Source: Mucilaginibacter celer (GTDB lineage Bacteria > Bacteroidota > Bacteroidia > Sphingobacteriales > Sphingobacteriaceae). From it: a DNA stretch of 64,000 nt. Below the pieces are notes generated by a model that did not search any database, had not been told where the DNA came from, and saw only the letters and a program-made list of their open reading frames with translations. Of this stretch, positions 61,804 through 64,000 are shown piece by piece; position 1 is the first letter of the stretch, and every line of letters starts with the position of its first letter. Both the position numbers and the translations under genes were made by a program. The stretch covers positions 558,001 through 622,000 of the forward strand of contig NZ_CP032869.1 of assembly GCF_003576455.2 (NCBI RefSeq), given 5' to 3'.

Positions 61804-63560
61804 AAACATGTTTATTTACAGCAATACTGATGACGATCTGCCTTGCTTCTAAAGCACAGAATTCTGTAATAGTAGATGTTGCAGCAGAAAACCTGCAAAA
61901 CCAGTCAGCAAAACTTGACCCAACCAAACCGTTTAAAATAAGTCTCATAAATGCAGGAACGGAAAAAAATGTCCGTCTAAGTTTTGACTTCAATAACGTT
62001 TATAATCAGCCTCAAAAGACATTTACAGTTATCGATGGCATTACACTCACTCCAGGTTCAGGATTCGTTTTGGTAGCCGCTAATACGGGCTTCACAATGT
62101 CTTTCACTTTACTGCGGACGGGAAAGCACTTTAAGGTTATAATCGGTACTGACGGCGGCATGACCTACCAAAACGATACGCCAATAGTTTCTGCAAATGC
62201 TATCGACAATAACGCACTTTTTTCAAACACACCACACGATCAAACAGATATCATCAACAAAAAATATAAAAACCTGGTCATCTTCGACCCTTGTAATAAA
62301 ACCTATACAATTTACCGAAACGGGATAAAGAAAAATACACTTTGGTTCCACGGTGCCCCTTATGCCGGACTGCAAGGGGTAGTGTTTTTGATAGACAATT
62401 TCAATACTGTAAAATATGATGTTACGGTTACCAGTTCATTTATAGACAACACTTATGCTATACCGGATGTATTTTCTTCTGTGGGAACTCTTATGACGGT
62501 TGGAGCGCCCGCAAGCACCTTGGGGGGCTTTAAAATGGCAGAGCTAGCAAAGTTAAACGCCTCTTTAAAAACTTTGCTGAATCATGATTGCGGGAATTTT
62601 TATGATGCAAAAAATAAAGTCAATACCTACCTGACAGCCAATTTTGGCGGGGACCTGCAACAATCCTATAACACCGCGATGACTACTTTTTTGACAACAA
62701 TTAATCCGGCAACCACTAAACCCTATACAAATAAGGAGGCCAACACCGTCCTAAAAGAAGACTACAGGCTTACAGTTACACCTGACTCGCTGGTAAAAGA
62801 GACGCTCAAGTTAATAAGTGCATTACAACTATCTCCATTTTCGTATGAATACGATGTCCCTCAACTTCAGAATGCCGACCAGCTTCAATTTAACCTGACC
62901 GTAGCTCCTACGGCAAATGCGTTTTCTGGTGTAAAAACTGGTGGCCTCAATATTAACGGGCCGATAACTTTACCTATTCTCGGCGGATGGAAGTTCGACT
63001 TTAGCGCCGGGTTCTTTTATACTTCGAAGAAAAATCAAACCTATACTTTGCGGAAAAACCAGGCTGGTAGCGGTGATACCACAAAGAGCAGTATTATCAT
63101 GGAGGATAATTATAACGGCGGAACAATTGGTGTAAATGGACTGATGCACGCTTACTACCGGTTTGCCGATGGCTTTACTCCCGCGCTAAGCTTTGGGGTC
63201 GGTAAATCACTTGATTTGAATTACACAGTTTTGGGCGGAATCAGTGCATTATTCAATGTGTCAGGACAGAATAAAATCGGTCTTACCTACGGCGTCAATT
63301 ATACAAGCATCAAGGCGCCCTCAATGGCTTTTAGAAATAACGATGGTACATTTGTTCAACAGCCGGCATCTGTTACCGCTGTTACCTACGCTAATAAATT
63401 TGTTTGGGGGAAGTTTTTTAGCTTGACTTATACATTTGGCCTCACTAAAGCAACTCAACCGGCCAGCACCGCTGCAGCCGCGTCAGCATCCACTTCAGCT
63501 GCTACATCAACAACCGGTGCAGCGACATCGGCTGCTGGAGGAAAAAAATCGAAATCTTAA
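61800..63560 (+). CDS. Secreted beta-rich outer-membrane-type protein
   Basis: A 586-residue protein with a Sec signal peptide (ends SKAQ at residue 19). The N-terminal half has short strands and lectin-like loops (about 20-240), the middle is helical (about 245-350) and the C-terminal third (about 375-550) consists of amphipathic strands and turns like an outer-membrane barrel (GWKFDFSAGFFYTSK; GVNGLMHAYYRF; LTYTFGLTK). It ends in an Ala/Ser/Thr-rich tail and KKSKS. No family is recognised. The ATGA overlap with the protease gene ties it into the same operon, suggesting that it is the envelope or surface part of the system. Confidence 0.7.
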   Translation: MKTCLFTAILMTICLASKAQNSVIVDVAAENLQNQSAKLDPTKPFKISLINAGTEKNVRLSFDFNNVYNQPQKTFTVIDGITLTPGSGFVLVAANTGFTMSFTLLRTGKHFKVIIGTDGGMTYQNDTPIVSANAIDNNALFSNTPHDQTDIINKKYKNLVIFDPCNKTYTIYRNGIKKNTLWFHGAPYAGLQGVVFLIDNFNTVKYDVTVTSSFIDNTYAIPDVFSSVGTLMTVGAPASTLGGFKMAELAKLNASLKTLLNHDCGNFYDAKNKVNTYLTANFGGDLQQSYNTAMTTFLTTINPATTKPYTNKEANTVLKEDYRLTVTPDSLVKETLKLISALQLSPFSYEYDVPQLQNADQLQFNLTVAPTANAFSGVKTGGLNINGPITLPILGGWKFDFSAGFFYTSKKNQTYTLRKNQAGSGDTTKSSIIMEDNYNGGTIGVNGLMHAYYRFADGFTPALSFGVGKSLDLNYTVLGGISALFNVSGQNKIGLTYGVNYTSIKAPSMAFRNNDGTFVQQPASVTAVTYANKFVWGKFFSLTYTFGLTKATQPASTAAAASASTSAATSTTGAATSAAGGKKSKS

Positions 63561-64000
63561 ATAACCGGCTATTTGGAGGTTTTATGTCCAGGGGTTTTAA
63601 TTATTATAGAGGTTGCCGAAAATAAAACGTCTTCAGCAGTAACCTACATTGATAACCCAGCCTGGCAGATGCATATTCGAGGGACAGTCGGGGAGAAGGA
63701 GGGAACCTGTTCCCTCGATGGAATTTAGAACCGGGTAAAAAAATAGATAAACAGCCCGTTATGATACAATTGAGGTTTTACTTTACATATGGCCGTTCCA
63801 AAAGACCATCGGTTGGAAAATTTATTGGATTAAAGGCTATAGCTGACTCCCGGATCATTTGCAGGCTGGCCCCCTTTGATATTTTTTGAAAAAGAATTAG
63901 AACCGTGCTTGTTCTATGATCAGGTACTATGCTTAACGGGTTAAATCATTTTTTTAATTTATTATCTAATTTATGCTTTTTTTAAATGTCTCATTTGTAA
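63561..64000. other. Region after the operon, no gene seen
   Basis: A long inverted repeat (CGAGGGACAG / CTGTTCCCTCG) around 63677-63718 is the likely terminator of the operon. The remaining 280 bp are AT-rich. A short minus-strand frame ending near 63836 (KGGQPANDPGVSYSL) has no start and no context and is not called. Confidence 0.45.

Noticed and set aside
63830..63920. Short minus-strand frame ending in GGQPANDPGVSYSL
   Set aside because: Only about 25 codons after a stop, with no start or partner; too little to call a gene remnant.

Overview
The window looks like a Bacteroidota chromosome from the Sphingobacteriaceae, probably close to Mucilaginibacter or Pedobacter. The evidence is SusC/SusD/FecR proteins, an archaeal-type ProRS, a TIGR02757 protein, an NdpA-like protein, an Hc1-type histone H1-like protein, and short dispersed palindromic repeats of a kind I recall from these genomes. 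This placement is by inference; no 16S or other rRNA is present. I found no tRNA, no CRISPR array and no transposase.

Layout. (1) 1-11.66 kb is ordinary core chromosome: a DUF885 peptidase (cut by the window edge), a FadL-like outer-membrane protein, a Gly/Tyr-rich lipoprotein, proS, a trans-sulfuration enzyme, a SMI1/KNR4 protein, TIGR02757, a small lipoprotein, ndpA-like and mnmE. (2) 11.66-25.7 kb looks like an integrative mobilizable element next to the 3' end of mnmE. It has a Zn-ribbon/HTH protein, a tyrosine integrase, two small regulators, metabolic cargo (Lrp-fbp diverging from tdh, an rpoD-like sigma factor, a small membrane protein and pckA), then a ParA module with 16-bp iterons, an oriT-like hairpin set, MobC, relaxase, a TraG/VirD4 coupling protein and a histone H1-like protein. 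The rest of a type IV secretion system is missing. (3) 26.2-37.5 kb holds a class III LanKC-like protein translationally coupled to a MauE/DoxX protein, then a small two-cysteine secreted protein. Facing these is a TlpA-type thioredoxin, SusD, SusC and an orphan FecR. (4) 38-52 kb carries two histidine kinases, a D-2-hydroxyacid dehydrogenase, a porin-MFS-pyruvate oxidase set, hypothetical proteins, a lipoprotein related to the M35 N-terminal domain, and a DUF1304-like pair of which one copy is frameshifted. Several gene remnants (SDR, receiver domain, HisKA_2 kinase) lie between them. (5) 52-59.6 kb is AT-richer and full of decayed small genes, with a secreted EndoG-family nuclease and G-rich tandem repeats. 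(6) 59.8-63.6 kb is a tight three-gene operon: a membrane-anchored nuclease-like protein, a trypsin-like protease without signal peptide, and a secreted beta-rich outer-membrane-type protein.

How the genes may work together. The cargo of region 2 would feed threonine and other amino acids into gluconeogenesis under an Lrp regulator and a mobile sigma factor. Region 3 looks like a modification, oxidation and export/uptake locus around a small secreted Cys/Thr-rich protein. The operon of region 6 is the best candidate for an undescribed system: a nuclease-like sensor or effector, a protease and an envelope partner, all physically overlapping.
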